64,000 nt of DNA from Corynebacterium sp. (GTDB lineage Bacteria; Actinomycetota; Actinomycetes; Mycobacteriales; Mycobacteriaceae). This document shows, piece after piece, positions 1 through 10,062 of the stretch. Location: assembly GCF_030532965.1 (NCBI RefSeq), contig NZ_JAUNKC010000015.1, positions 1-64,000 of the forward strand, in the 5' to 3' direction. The notes under the pieces are model-generated. The model made no database searches. It saw nothing but the letters and a program-made list of their open reading frames with translations, and was not told the DNA's origin. Both the position numbers and the translations under genes were made by a program. Position 1 is the stretch's first letter. Every line of letters begins with the position of its first letter.

Positions 1-365
1 GAATAGCCGCAGCGCAACACATCGACGAAGTAGCACACCTCATCAAACCACTCGGACGGATGGGGACAATAGGGGATGGAACAACCGTAATTGTAGGATT
101 CGTTGAAAGTGCACAAACTTTGGAAGCTACCCCGGCTGTTGAAGCTGTTGGATCATTCGCAGGCGGTGCTCTGGGTGGGGCAGCGGGCGGGGCTCTAGCC
201 GGATCCGTTGTCGCAGGTCCCGTTGGTACTGTCGTTGGCGGCGCAATAGGCGGACTCGCAGGCTCAGAGCTAGGCAAAAAACTCGGCCACGAAATCGGCG
301 AAATAATCGACGAATCAGAACTCAAGCAAGAAGTTACTGACTATTTAAAGCAGCTTCGTAATTAA
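1..365 (+). CDS. C-terminal part of a glycine-zipper protein, likely secreted toxin/effector tail (partial)
   Basis: The frame is already open at base 3 and runs without a stop into the Met codon at 60, so this is most likely the end of a larger protein that starts left of the window, not a 101-residue gene. The visible part has a Gly/Ala-rich stretch (roughly positions 150-280) with GxxxG-type spacing typical of glycine zippers that insert into membranes, then a charged helical tail. Glycine-zipper C-termini occur in secreted membrane-depolarising toxins such as TspA of the Staphylococcus type VII system (family knowledge). The two membrane proteins that follow would suit an immunity role. 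The toxin reading is inference; it could also be a structural membrane-associated protein. Confidence 0.55.
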   Translation, partial: IAAAQHIDEVAHLIKPLGRMGTIGDGTTVIVGFVESAQTLEATPAVEAVGSFAGGALGGAAGGALAGSVVAGPVGTVVGGAIGGLAGSELGKKLGHEIGEIIDESELKQEVTDYLKQLRN

Positions 366-417
366 ACGAAATGTTTGATTACTTCACTTTTAAAGACCAA
401 CCACATTGGGGAATAAC

Positions 418-915
418 GTGATCAGTTCAAGCTATGGTATAGCAATTATGCTTTTGGGCTTACTGCCTTTCTTTGGCTACATTATATTGTTCCCTAATGA
501 AAAGGATGTTCTTTATCGAAAACACCAATTTGGTGGATGGTATTTCATCTGTGAACTTTTGTTTTATTTTATTGTAGGAATTTTGCCAGCAATAGTATTT
601 TTCACACTTTCTTACGTAGATTTACCGCATTTTCGACTAAGGGTGTTAGTGATCTTTTTTGCTTCAATCATCATCTTTCCTGCATTCCTATTCACTACTT
701 GGTTTAGGATGTCTGGCTACAATTACAAAACCCGTTTGCGCGATTTTCGTCCCTTCATGAGGGAGATCAGAGGGAAGAATCCGCACCCAGAGTCTTGTGC
801 GGCTTTTAGCGTGGAGAAACCGAAATCCACATGGCTTTTTAAAGGGTGTTTCACATTGCTAATCCTTATGTCGATTACTTTAATTGTGATGGTATGGCTC
901 CTAATATCTGCATAA
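418..915 (+). CDS. four-helix membrane protein, possible immunity protein (copy A)
   Basis: A small membrane protein of 165 residues with hydrophobic segments near residues 5-25, 40-65, 75-95 and 140-163. It carries an FGGWYF motif after the first helix and a RxFxxFxREIxGKxPxP segment before the last helix, both shared with the protein at 1246-1740. I chose the GTG at 418 over the TTG at 406 because GGGGA lies just upstream and because the N-terminus then aligns with the paralogue without gaps. The family is not recognised. Its place directly behind a glycine-zipper tail, and its duplication, suggest immunity to that protein (inference). The block is AT-rich compared with the housekeeping genes further right. 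Confidence 0.6.
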   Translation: MISSSYGIAIMLLGLLPFFGYIILFPNEKDVLYRKHQFGGWYFICELLFYFIVGILPAIVFFTLSYVDLPHFRLRVLVIFFASIIIFPAFLFTTWFRMSGYNYKTRLRDFRPFMREIRGKNPHPESCAAFSVEKPKSTWLFKGCFTLLILMSITLIVMVWLLISA

Positions 916-1245
916 AATTTAAATCTAGAAAACGGTGAGTTTTCTCTCAAAATAACAGGTGTAAATTTTTGATCTGCAGTTTTCCGTAGATAGTGGGTAT
1001 ACCGTAGCGAAAGGCATGCAGATATTCCTTTTTAAAACTGATCTTTGTTTAAAAACTATTTTGCGAAGCTTATTCAGGTGCGGGGGTTCGGTAGGGCGGT
1101 TGTTTCTCTGATTTGTGGTATAAGCAGAGACAGGCGTTGAATTTTGTATGAAATGTCACGACGCATTTGCACGACCCCTGAATAAGCTTCAAGAATTCAC
1201 AAAATACTTCGATTAAACTCTACTTTAAACACAACGCTTCGAAAC
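916..1245. other. 330-bp spacer between the two paralogues, with an inverted repeat
   Basis: No convincing reading frame. It contains a perfect 14-bp inverted repeat, described separately, and AT-rich sequence that probably holds the promoter of the second copy. Confidence 0.5.
1065..1190. repeat. 126-bp element bounded by 14-bp perfect inverted repeats
   Basis: gaagcttattcagg at 1065-1078 is matched by its exact reverse complement at 1177-1190, with 98 bp between. It lies exactly between two duplicated genes. It may be a MITE-like remnant, a scar of the duplication, or a large hairpin. No target-site duplication is obvious. Confidence 0.5.
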
Positions 1246-1740
1246 ATGAACGAATCAACATATATCACCATAACCCTTATTCTAGGTTTTGCACCTGTCC
1301 TCTATTATTTATTGTTTTTTCCGAAGGAAAAAACAATACGTTTAAGAAACAATTCTTTTGGTGGCTGGTATTTTATATTTGAGCTTTCATCTTTCTTCAC
1401 TATTGGTTTCATTCCTGCGATTGTTATAAATACACTTTTCTTTTCAGATTCCTGGCCGATTCGCGATAAAATTCCGGTCATATTCATCATCTCCACGGCA
1501 GCATATTTCACATACTTACCTATAACATGGTTAAAAAAATCGGGATATAGGTACAATACAAAACTTCACGATTTAAAACCTTTCATCCGAGAGATTTCCG
1601 GGAAGGATCCATATCCAAATTCCAGCAATCCCAAGACATCTTCCTTCAGGCCAAAATGGCAATTTATTGGATGCGGTTTATCCCTTTTCATTATGGCAAC
1701 AGCGTTTGTAATTTTATTGTGGCTGTGGGTGAACTCGTAG
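1246..1740 (+). CDS. four-helix membrane protein, possible immunity protein (copy B)
   Basis: 164 residues, clearly a paralogue of the protein at 418-915: the same start length, the FGGWYF motif, the KSGYRYNTKLHDLKPFIREI block and a closing hydrophobic helix with a Trp-rich end. Four membrane segments are predicted by eye. It has diverged considerably in sequence while keeping its layout, the pattern seen in immunity-gene arrays beside variable toxins. No signal peptide beyond the first helix and no catalytic motif is visible. Function is inferred from context only; a generic membrane protein family is the alternative. Confidence 0.6.
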   Translation: MNESTYITITLILGFAPVLYYLLFFPKEKTIRLRNNSFGGWYFIFELSSFFTIGFIPAIVINTLFFSDSWPIRDKIPVIFIISTAAYFTYLPITWLKKSGYRYNTKLHDLKPFIREISGKDPYPNSSNPKTSSFRPKWQFIGCGLSLFIMATAFVILLWLWVNS

Positions 1741-1948
1741 GCTTTGATCTTATCGAGCCCTATCTTTTGGGAGTAACTTCCTCATAAAATTCACCTGCCC
1801 TTAGCTAGCCATTCGGCCTTTAGATGCGTTCCTTCAGCAAGTAAACACAAACAGCACTTCCGAAAAGATGCGAAATTTTCACCTCTTCTTGTAGGATGTA
1901 AGTTGTTGTTCCTCCATATGTTTAGGTGCGAAAGGTTGGTGCATCTCA

Positions 1949-3268
1949 ATGATTCTTGAGTTTAGGGTTTCCAACTACAGCTCTTACAACGAAGAGGCTG
2001 TACTAAGCATGATTGCAACCCGAGAACAAGCGCATGGAGAACGTCTTGCTGTAATTAACAAACATCATGCCCGTCGCGTGAACCCCATTGCCGGCATTTA
2101 CGGCGCGAATGCTTCCGGAAAAACCAATGAGATCACCGCAATACTCGAATGGAAGAATTTAATACTTAAACCACAGCTTGGCTCCATAGGAGACCGGCAT
2201 TTCAAACTGGCACAACTTGGAAAAACTCGGCCAGTAGCATTCCAGATGCACTTTCTCCATGATGAAACGGTCTTCATCCATGGCATCAAAATTGTACGAG
2301 GCCGAGTGTCCGAGGAATATCTGTACAAGACAAGTGGCAAAACCCACACGTTGATCTTCGACCGATCCGAGGACGGTGTAGAGCTATCGCACGACAACGA
2401 TCAAGTGCTGTCCCTCATACAAAAGAATCTTGCACCCAGCGAAACTCTCGCGTTCCGACTTGGCGAGACCCTCCGTGGCGAGGAAGGCTACGAAGATTTC
2501 TGCGCACCATTCAAATTCGCCCAACGCCTGCTCTTCGTAAGTCCACGCGCTCAGGGGATTACCGTTCCGCTGTATGAAGATAAATCACTGGCAAATCTCA
2601 ATGAAACACTCGCTGCATTAGACATTGGTGTTTTGCGGCTCGATATTGAAGATACCAACATAGACCAGTCGGATTTTAGCCCTTCGGAAATCGACGAAAT
2701 CATCGGTAGTGACAGAAACAGTTCAGCGCTTATTTCTGATGGCAACAGTCTTTTCCAAATAAGAGGTGGCGACGATGCCGTGAGCATCAAGAAAATTTGT
2801 TTCATTCACCAAGGGGTCGACGGTGAATACAAACTGGAATGGGGCGAACAGTCTGAGGGAACCCGAAAGGTCTTTTCAATCCTTCCCCTTCTCTGGACGT
2901 CCGTTCATAGCCAAAAAGCACCTCCCATTGTGCTTATTGATGAAATCGATCAAAGTCTGCATACGTCCCTTGCAGAGCAATTTCTTCGAGCTTTTCTCCA
3001 TTTATGTACCGAAAATACCCGTAGCCAGTTGATCTTTACAGCCCACGATTTAATGCTCATGAACTTGGACTACCTTCGGCGGGATGAAATTTGGATTTGT
3101 GAGAAGTCCCCAGACGGTAGTTCGGAGTTGATTAGGCTCACGGAATATGCCGGAATCCGGAACGACAAAGACATACGAAAGAGTTATCTTCTGGGGCGGT
3201 TCGGCGGAGTTCCGGAGGTTAATAGTCGCCAACTTTTGGATTCTCTCGCAGGAAAAGCAGCAGGGTGA
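1949..3268 (+). CDS. AAA/ABC-type ATPase of an RloA/AbiL-like defence pair
   Basis: A 439-residue cytoplasmic ATPase of the RecF/SMC-like (AAA_15/AAA_21) kind. Walker A GANASGKT is at residues 52-59, an SEGTRK signature-like motif at about 302-307, Walker B IVLIDEID at 327-334 and a switch His in FTAHD near 366. The N-terminal ILEFRVSNYSS opening is typical of single-polypeptide 'overcoming lysogenization'-style ATPases. One base separates its stop from the next start, so the two genes form a tight operon with an RloB-family partner. ATPase plus RloB pairs are found in restriction and abortive-infection loci (established). Its likely role is to sense phage and gate the partner (inference). 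Confidence 0.8.
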   Translation: MILEFRVSNYSSYNEEAVLSMIATREQAHGERLAVINKHHARRVNPIAGIYGANASGKTNEITAILEWKNLILKPQLGSIGDRHFKLAQLGKTRPVAFQMHFLHDETVFIHGIKIVRGRVSEEYLYKTSGKTHTLIFDRSEDGVELSHDNDQVLSLIQKNLAPSETLAFRLGETLRGEEGYEDFCAPFKFAQRLLFVSPRAQGITVPLYEDKSLANLNETLAALDIGVLRLDIEDTNIDQSDFSPSEIDEIIGSDRNSSALISDGNSLFQIRGGDDAVSIKKICFIHQGVDGEYKLEWGEQSEGTRKVFSILPLLWTSVHSQKAPPIVLIDEIDQSLHTSLAEQFLRAFLHLCTENTRSQLIFTAHDLMLMNLDYLRRDEIWICEKSPDGSSELIRLTEYAGIRNDKDIRKSYLLGRFGGVPEVNSRQLLDSLAGKAAG

Positions 3269-3269
3269 C

Positions 3270-3944
3270 ATGGCACGAAAACGTGACTTGCGCCAGCTTG
3301 ACTTTACCAAGCACCCCGTGGGAACGCGGCAACCACGAAAGTTGTTCCTTATCGTTACGGAAGGCCAAACAGAGGAGAAGTATTTTCGGCACCTTCAGAA
3401 GGCCCTCAGCCTTCTGAAGTCTTCTGTCCGTGTCGAGTTTGAAGTTGTCTCGTCAAAAAACGGCACCGATCCCGCTAGTGTACTTAGCGAAATGATGAAG
3501 TTGCTAGACGAGAAGAAGAAAGACGACAGACTACGTTCTGGTGATTTCGCGTGGATTGTCGTCGATGAAGACGAAGGAATTCAAGAGCAATTTGACAAAG
3601 TTCAAGAATGGTTAGCTGAGCGCCCTGATAGATTTTTGGGCTATTCAAAACCCCAATTCGAGTATTGGCTATGTCTGCATTTTGACAAGATTACGGGAGT
3701 AGCTACCCAAAAGAAATGCATGGAAAAGCTCAAGTCCTTCGTCCCCACCTATAAGAAAAACGATGACAAACTTCTATCGTCCTTTTCTGAAAACGTCATT
3801 CTCGCAGCAGTGACGCACGCTCATGAGTTGCGTCCAAAGATCACCCTTGAGTCAACTGTGGCGGATTTACGTGACACCCCAGCTGCAGTAACTACCGTCC
3901 ACCTTCTTGTAGAGCAGTTAATCCAATTACGAGATTCCCACTGA
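3270..3944 (+). CDS. RloB-like protein, putative TOPRIM-type nuclease effector
   Basis: 224 residues from the ATG at 3270; a longer frame upstream overlaps the ATPase gene and is unlikely. IVTEGQTEEKYF at residues 28-39 and WIVVDEDE at 95-102 have the spacing and acidic residues of a TOPRIM-like metal site (a Glu after a strand, then DxD/E), and KPQFEYWLCLHF at about 127-138 is the RloB-family signature. Together with the preceding ATPase it forms an OLD/PARIS-like architecture split over two genes. The RloB assignment rests on these motifs; the nuclease activity is inferred. Confidence 0.75.
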   Translation: MARKRDLRQLDFTKHPVGTRQPRKLFLIVTEGQTEEKYFRHLQKALSLLKSSVRVEFEVVSSKNGTDPASVLSEMMKLLDEKKKDDRLRSGDFAWIVVDEDEGIQEQFDKVQEWLAERPDRFLGYSKPQFEYWLCLHFDKITGVATQKKCMEKLKSFVPTYKKNDDKLLSSFSENVILAAVTHAHELRPKITLESTVADLRDTPAAVTTVHLLVEQLIQLRDSH

Positions 3945-4475
3945 GGGGCTTTCGGCCACTGTCGGTACCAGGTTGGCAGTACCGGCGTTAAAAACGCACA
4001 TACAGGCAGCCTCAATCAACCAGCGCCCAATTCATAGAAAACAAATATGGACGACGTCTAGCGATTATGAATATATTTATTACCATTTGGTCGGGTTTGC
4101 TATAGACTACACGTCGTCATGCAAAGTTTCTTATATGTTCTTTCGCCTTCAAGCGCAGCAATGCCCGTGCCGCTCCCCAGCGCCCCTTTCCCGCTTTTAT
4201 GCTTTAATCCTTAATTAGGCGAGGCGTTTTCATCATCGGTTACGTCTTATACCCGCCGTGGATCGGCTAACTACCGGTGTACTTTCCTCGCCGCTTTGCT
4301 TGTTTTTCCTGTGTTGTACCAGAGCATTTGGGGCGGCGTACTGCGTGCTTGGTGTGCTTTAATTGGAGCGGGCGTGGCTTTAGATTCCAGTTACGCACGT
4401 TTCCCGCCGCTGGCGGAGACCTTACTGGGGTCACTTTCCCGCCCGTTTAAACTTTTTGAATGTTTGAGGTTTCCC
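3945..4475. other. 530-bp region without a supported gene
   Basis: The short frames here lack start signals and codon bias. The sequence changes from the AT-richer defence block to the GC-richer core around 4150-4300, so this is the likely edge of the accessory block. No integrase, tRNA or direct repeat was seen. Confidence 0.4.
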
Positions 4476-6020
4476 ATGCCCACGCATTATGCATTGCGGT
4501 ACGGCGCAATTGTGACTTCTTCTCATCATCCGTCCTGCACGTTGCAGGAAGCGGCGACGGCCTTTGTGGAGCTGCTTAATTGCGGGTTTTTCGTCAAGGT
4601 AGACCAGCTGCAGGCGCTGAGCCCGGCGGAGTTATCTGAGTTAATCGGGCATGTATATGCCCGAGACGATCGGCGGTCGCCGATTTTTCCGGGGTTCCCC
4701 GCCGAGGTCGTAACCGACGAGGATGCGCAGTTGTGGTTGGAGGCGAGTGATTTCTATGCGGATTTTCGTTTCTGGTTGCCGCAGGCGGAGCGGGAATTTG
4801 AACGCAAGCATTTGGAAACCATCACGGAGCACTCGCGGCCGCGTCGGCTGAACGTGGTTGCGCCGACTGCGGACGATCTTCACCGGCTGTGGTCGAAGTG
4901 GTTGAGCCCGTCGCGTTCCACCTGTGATTATTTCACCCAAGTGGTGCGGGTGCTTTCCGCGTCAACGGATGTGGTGTCGCTTGTCAGCACCACCGAGTTC
5001 CGTAGTCAGCCCATGTTCGCGGCGGCGCTTATGAGTCTTCGCACTAGTGGCGCGCCGGTTGCCGAGGTGTTTCGGGCGGGTCTTAGAAAGGCCACCGGCC
5101 CGACCGATGTTCTGCGGGTGGTGTTGGCGTGTTTTAGCACTGACTCTTATGTGGCGGTCACGTTGGGTTTTTCGCGATTGTACCCGGCGCGTACTACGTC
5201 CCTGCCGAGGTGGGCTAGGCGGGAGCTCATTGCCACCCTTGGCCGGTTCCAGTCATTGGCGGACCTCGATGAGTATCTGCGCCATCGGCGGTTGTGGCGG
5301 TGGGCGTTGCAGAAGGTGCACCCGTATCAGATTCCTGGGTATGAACAAGCCCTATCGGGTTTGGATGTTATTTTCGGCAGTGTAGTACACCGTAACGCGA
5401 TAACACGAGCGAATGCCGCAGTTGCAGCTAACGACGTGTCTGCTGCACTTGATGCGCTGAGTATGCAGCCGACTCAGTTGTTCCGGGAGCTGGTGCGCAT
5501 CGGTTCGATTTGTCGAACTGACGCTGATCGGAAGTTATTGGTCGCTGCCATTGAAGCATGTGGGCGGCAGCTTCGGCTTAAAACGGTGATCGCCGCGCTT
5601 AATGCGGTGCGTAACACTGCGCCGGAGCGGTTGGTTAATGTTCCGCATGCTGGGGTTTATCTCCGGAAAGACGCCAAGTATGGGCTGAAACCGGAGGTGG
5701 CGCGGCTCTTGGATGAGGCGCTTGGCCGGGTGGTCGTCGAAAAGCTAGGTGCGGTCGCACTGCCGGAGGATGTCGCCGCGCTGGTGCCGGATATGCGCCC
5801 GGTTCCGCTGCTACGGCGCGCGTCGGACGTGGTGCCAGGGCAGGTTCTGGCGTTGGGTACCAAGCCTTCCCGGATTACCGCGCGGTGGCAAAAACGCCAC
5901 CCATTCGGGCAGCATCGGTGTCGTCTTTGCCGATGCCAACCTGGAGTTTTGCCTGGGCAAGGTGGGCTTTTCGACGCTTCACTCCTCCCCACTGCGCGAA
6001 TTCATCGAGTGCGCGCCTGA
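4476..6020 (+). CDS. N-terminal part of a frameshifted large protein, family uncertain
   Basis: The start ATG at 4476 has GAGG 6 bases upstream; the open frame further left lacks a good start. About 470 residues of helical, Arg/Leu-rich sequence end meaningfully near 5888. The frame then runs on in what looks like nonsense (Arg/Cys/Pro-rich) to the stop at 6020, while the biologically plausible sequence continues in the next frame. The segment with RRSPIFPGFPAEV near residue 70 recalls large proteins encoded with tellurium-resistance TerD-type genes in actinobacteria, but I cannot confirm the family. The break is at an A5 run, 5890-5894. The gene sits alone before the rhamnose genes. Confidence 0.5.
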   Translation: MPTHYALRYGAIVTSSHHPSCTLQEAATAFVELLNCGFFVKVDQLQALSPAELSELIGHVYARDDRRSPIFPGFPAEVVTDEDAQLWLEASDFYADFRFWLPQAEREFERKHLETITEHSRPRRLNVVAPTADDLHRLWSKWLSPSRSTCDYFTQVVRVLSASTDVVSLVSTTEFRSQPMFAAALMSLRTSGAPVAEVFRAGLRKATGPTDVLRVVLACFSTDSYVAVTLGFSRLYPARTTSLPRWARRELIATLGRFQSLADLDEYLRHRRLWRWALQKVHPYQIPGYEQALSGLDVIFGSVVHRNAITRANAAVAANDVSAALDALSMQPTQLFRELVRIGSICRTDADRKLLVAAIEACGRQLRLKTVIAALNAVRNTAPERLVNVPHAGVYLRKDAKYGLKPEVARLLDEALGRVVVEKLGAVALPEDVAALVPDMRPVPLLRRASDVVPGQVLALGTKPSRITARWQKRHPFGQHRCRLCRCQPGVLPGQGGLFDASLLPTARIHRVRA

Positions 6021-6621
6021 CTTTGTTTCTATCCGCCTGGGCGAGACTAAGTGGGACGGTATCGTGTCGGTGATCCCCCATGCCCGTTATGCCATTATCA
6101 GCGTCACTATCCACAACACTAACAATTCGTGGGCGCAGGAGGGCAAGTTGATGAAGAATGATCCTCATGCCGCCATCCGCATCCAGGCGCACCATACGGC
6201 GGGTGAAACAGATTCTGGTTGGCTTACGCTCAATTCCCCAGCGGCGTCGGTGCTTCCGGTCGTCATTGATCTTAATACGGGTGAGGCGGTCTGGCTTGAT
6301 TCTTACCTACGAAAGCGAATGGCGGCCTTCCACTTAGGCGCGCCGGAATACACGGACTACCGTTCGGGTCGAGTGTTAAACCTACACCACGGAAACGACC
6401 ACGCCGTCCCGCTGGTGCGAGCGGAGCTGGCGCGAATCCGCAGCGGGATGACCATCGGTGAGCTTATGGCCGTGTGGCAGGCCGCGCATGCGGATGCCGA
6501 GGCGGCGCAGTCTGTACCTTCGGTGCCTGCCGCCCCCGCGGCTGAACTGCCTGCCGATACTTCCCTTGAGGTGGCGCAGCGGCAGCTTGCGCTTACGTAT
6601 GATCTGTTGAACCAGTTATAG
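5890..6621 (+). pseudogene. C-terminal part of the frameshifted protein, possibly TerD-like
   Basis: Frame 1 picks up immediately after the A5 run and reads GSIGVVFADANLEF... through YAIISVTIHNT and VLPVVIDLNTGEAVWLD to a Pro/Ala-rich tail and stop at 6621. The V-x-F-x-x-TIH pattern faintly resembles TerD-fold domains; this is a weak call. There is no start codon or ribosome site at its beginning, so it should only be translated as a fusion with the upstream part. Removing one A gives a single frame of about 714 codons from 4476. It may be a sequencing or assembly error, a true mutation, or slippage-dependent expression. Confidence 0.5.
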
Positions 6622-6629
6622 GTGCTTGA

Positions 6630-7703
<1,074 letters not shown>

Positions 7704-7758
7704 GCTCAGGTGGGTTCGATAGGTCAGAATAGGTCAAAAGGTAGGGTGGTTTTTACTC

Positions 7759-9186
7759 ATGGACTTTAACGCACCACTGACAGTAACCGACACCGCTATC
7801 GCGGGGCTTCAGGTTCTTACACTTAGCGTGCACGGCGATCACCGGGGCTGGTTTAAAGAAAACTGGCAGCGGCAGAAAATCAACCAGCTTAGCGGCGTAA
7901 CCCCAGCTCTTCGCGCATTCCGGCCGGTGCAACACAATGTTTCCTTTAACGCCGAAGCCGGAGTCACCCGGGGGTTGCACGCGGAACCGTGGGACAAATT
8001 AGTATCCGTCACCTACGGTGAGGTCTTCGCGGCGTGGTGTGATCTGCGCGCCGGGTCGCCGACCTTCGGCACGACGGTGTGGCTTACCATCGACCCGAGC
8101 GTTGCGGTGTTCGTCCCCCGCGGGGTAGCCAACGGTTTCCAGGCGTTAACCCCCACTAGTTACAGCTACCTGGTCACCGCCCATTGGTCGCCCGATGCCA
8201 GCTACAGCCACGTGAACCTCGGCGATCCGCAGCTTGGCATTCCGTGGCCGATTCCGCTGGATCAGGCCGTATTATCCGATGCGGATCATACTCACCCGTT
8301 GCTTGTCGACGCCACCCCGGTCCCCCCGCACCAGATCGCGATTATTGGCGGCGGCGGTCAGGTGGCCACCGCCCTAGCAGAGGCATTGCCAACCGCCGAA
8401 GTTTTTACCCGGGCAGACCTCAACATCAACGCCGATTACGCCACCATCCGCGATTTCTGCGACTGGTCCAGGTTCGACACCATCATCAACGCGGCCGCCT
8501 ACACCCAGGTGGATGTCGCCGAGACCGAACGGTTAGAATGCTGGGCCACCAATGCGCTAGGTGCTGCCGCCGTAGCTAGGCTCGCCACCGACTTTAACCT
8601 CACGCTTATCCATTTCTCCTCCGATTACGTCTTTGATGGCACCAGCGATAACTACACCGAAACCGCAGCCTGTGCCCCGCTCAATGTCTACGGGGCGAGC
8701 AAAGCCGCAGGCGACATCGCCGTTATGGGCACCGCGAAGCACTATATTCTGCGCACCAGTTGGGTGATCGGCTCGGGCAAAAACTTCGTCACCACCATGC
8801 TCCACCTCGCGGGGTCGCAGGTGCAGCCGACAGTAGTCGACGACCAATTCGGCAGGCTGACGTTTAGCACCGACCTGGCCCACGCAGTCACCCACCTGTT
8901 AGAAACCCAACCTGAGTATGGCATCTACAACGTCACCGGCAACGGCGACGTTGTGAGCTGGGCGGACATAGCGGAAGAAGTATTCACCCTCGCGGGGGCC
9001 GACCCGGCTAGGGTTACCAGGTGCAGCACCGCCGAATACACCATGAGACTCGCGCACCCGGTAGCCACCCGGCCAGCGAACTCCGCGCTGAGCTTGGCTA
9101 AAATCGAGGCCACTGGGTTTCAGCCAGCCTCGTGGCGGGAAAGTCTTGGCACATACGTTGCCAAGCAGCGTGAAAAGGAACGGTAA
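7759..9186 (+). CDS. rmlCD: fused dTDP-4-dehydrorhamnose 3,5-epimerase / reductase
   Basis: 475 residues joining two enzymes. Residues about 1-185 are a RmlC-type cupin with QHNVSFN and GVTRGLH, whose His74 is the usual catalytic base. Residues about 193-475 are an RmlD-type NAD(P)H reductase: [14 protein letters not shown] opens the fold, [12 protein letters not shown] and SSDYVFDGT follow, and YGASK near 312 supplies Tyr/Lys. The fusion performs the last two steps of dTDP-rhamnose synthesis. Separate genes are the rule in most bacteria; the fused form is known in corynebacteria. It follows rmlB by 55 bp and precedes rmlA by 5 bp. Confidence 0.93.
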   Translation: MDFNAPLTVTDTAIAGLQVLTLSVHGDHRGWFKENWQRQKINQLSGVTPALRAFRPVQHNVSFNAEAGVTRGLHAEPWDKLVSVTYGEVFAAWCDLRAGSPTFGTTVWLTIDPSVAVFVPRGVANGFQALTPTSYSYLVTAHWSPDASYSHVNLGDPQLGIPWPIPLDQAVLSDADHTHPLLVDATPVPPHQIAIIGGGGQVATALAEALPTAEVFTRADLNINADYATIRDFCDWSRFDTIINAAAYTQVDVAETERLECWATNALGAAAVARLATDFNLTLIHFSSDYVFDGTSDNYTETAACAPLNVYGASKAAGDIAVMGTAKHYILRTSWVIGSGKNFVTTMLHLAGSQVQPTVVDDQFGRLTFSTDLAHAVTHLLETQPEYGIYNVTGNGDVVSWADIAEEVFTLAGADPARVTRCSTAEYTMRLAHPVATRPANSALSLAKIEATGFQPASWRESLGTYVAKQREKER

Positions 9187-9191
9187 CCGAA

Positions 9192-10052
9192 ATGAAGGGC
9201 ATCATTCTAGCCGGGGGTTCCGGCACCCGGCTGTACCCCATCACGATGGGCATATCCAAACAACTCATGCCGATCTACGACAAGCCGATGATCTTCTACC
9301 CGCTGTCCACCCTCATCCAGGCGGGCATTAACGACATCCTCATCATCACCACGGAAGAAGACAACGCCAATTTCCGCAGGCTCCTTGGCGACGGCTCCCA
9401 ATTCGGCATCCAATTACAGTACGCGGTCCAACCCAAACCCGAAGGACTCGCCCAAGCATTCATCATCGGCGCGGACTTCATCGGCACAGACTCCGTGGCC
9501 TTGGCCCTCGGCGACAATATTTTCCACGGCTCCCAATTCACCACCACCCTATCCACCATCGACGACGTTCAGGGCGGAAAAGTATTCGCCTACCAGGTAA
9601 GCGACCCCAGCCGCTACGGGGTGGTCGACTTCGACGCTGAGGGAAACGCCCTATCGATCGAAGAAAAACCCCAGCACCCCACCTCCAACTACGCGGTAGT
9701 CGGCCTGTATTTCTACGACAACACCGTCGTCGACATCGCCCGCACCATCCAGCCCTCCGCGCGCGGCGAATTGGAAATAACCGCCGTCAACGAGGCCTAC
9801 CTCAACCACGGCACCCTCAAGGTGCACAAACTCGGCCGCGGCGACGTCTGGCTCGACACCGGCACCTTTGACTCCATGAGCGAAGCGGCGGCATACGTCG
9901 AAGTCCTGCAAAAACGAACCGGGCAAGTCATCGGCTCCCCGGAAGTCGCCGCCTTCCACCAAGGATGGCTCGACCGCGAACAATTGACCAGGTTAGCCAC
10001 CGGCCCGTACGCAAAATCCGGCTACGGAAACCTCCTACTCAACGTGCTGTAG
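9192..10052 (+). CDS. rmlA: glucose-1-phosphate thymidylyltransferase
   Basis: Makes dTDP-glucose from glucose-1-phosphate and dTTP, the first step of the rhamnose pathway. 286 residues, standard for the family. The nucleotide-binding loop [11 protein letters not shown] is at residues 6-16, followed by [18 protein letters not shown], the product/effector-binding block. DNIFHG near 110 is the metal-binding signature, and KPEGLAQAF and EEKPQHP are also family hallmarks. It starts 5 bases after the rmlCD stop, so translation is probably coupled. The next gene begins 10 bases downstream. Confidence 0.95.
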   Translation: MKGIILAGGSGTRLYPITMGISKQLMPIYDKPMIFYPLSTLIQAGINDILIITTEEDNANFRRLLGDGSQFGIQLQYAVQPKPEGLAQAFIIGADFIGTDSVALALGDNIFHGSQFTTTLSTIDDVQGGKVFAYQVSDPSRYGVVDFDAEGNALSIEEKPQHPTSNYAVVGLYFYDNTVVDIARTIQPSARGELEITAVNEAYLNHGTLKVHKLGRGDVWLDTGTFDSMSEAAAYVEVLQKRTGQVIGSPEVAAFHQGWLDREQLTRLATGPYAKSGYGNLLLNVL

Positions 10053-10062
10053 AAAGACGTAT

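Noticed and set aside
1065..1190. The inverted repeats considered as ends of an insertion sequence
   Set aside because: There is no room for a transposase and no clear target duplication, so only a MITE-like remnant remains possible.
3973..4218. An 81-codon frame after the defence genes
   Set aside because: No ribosome site, poor codon bias and no recognisable features.
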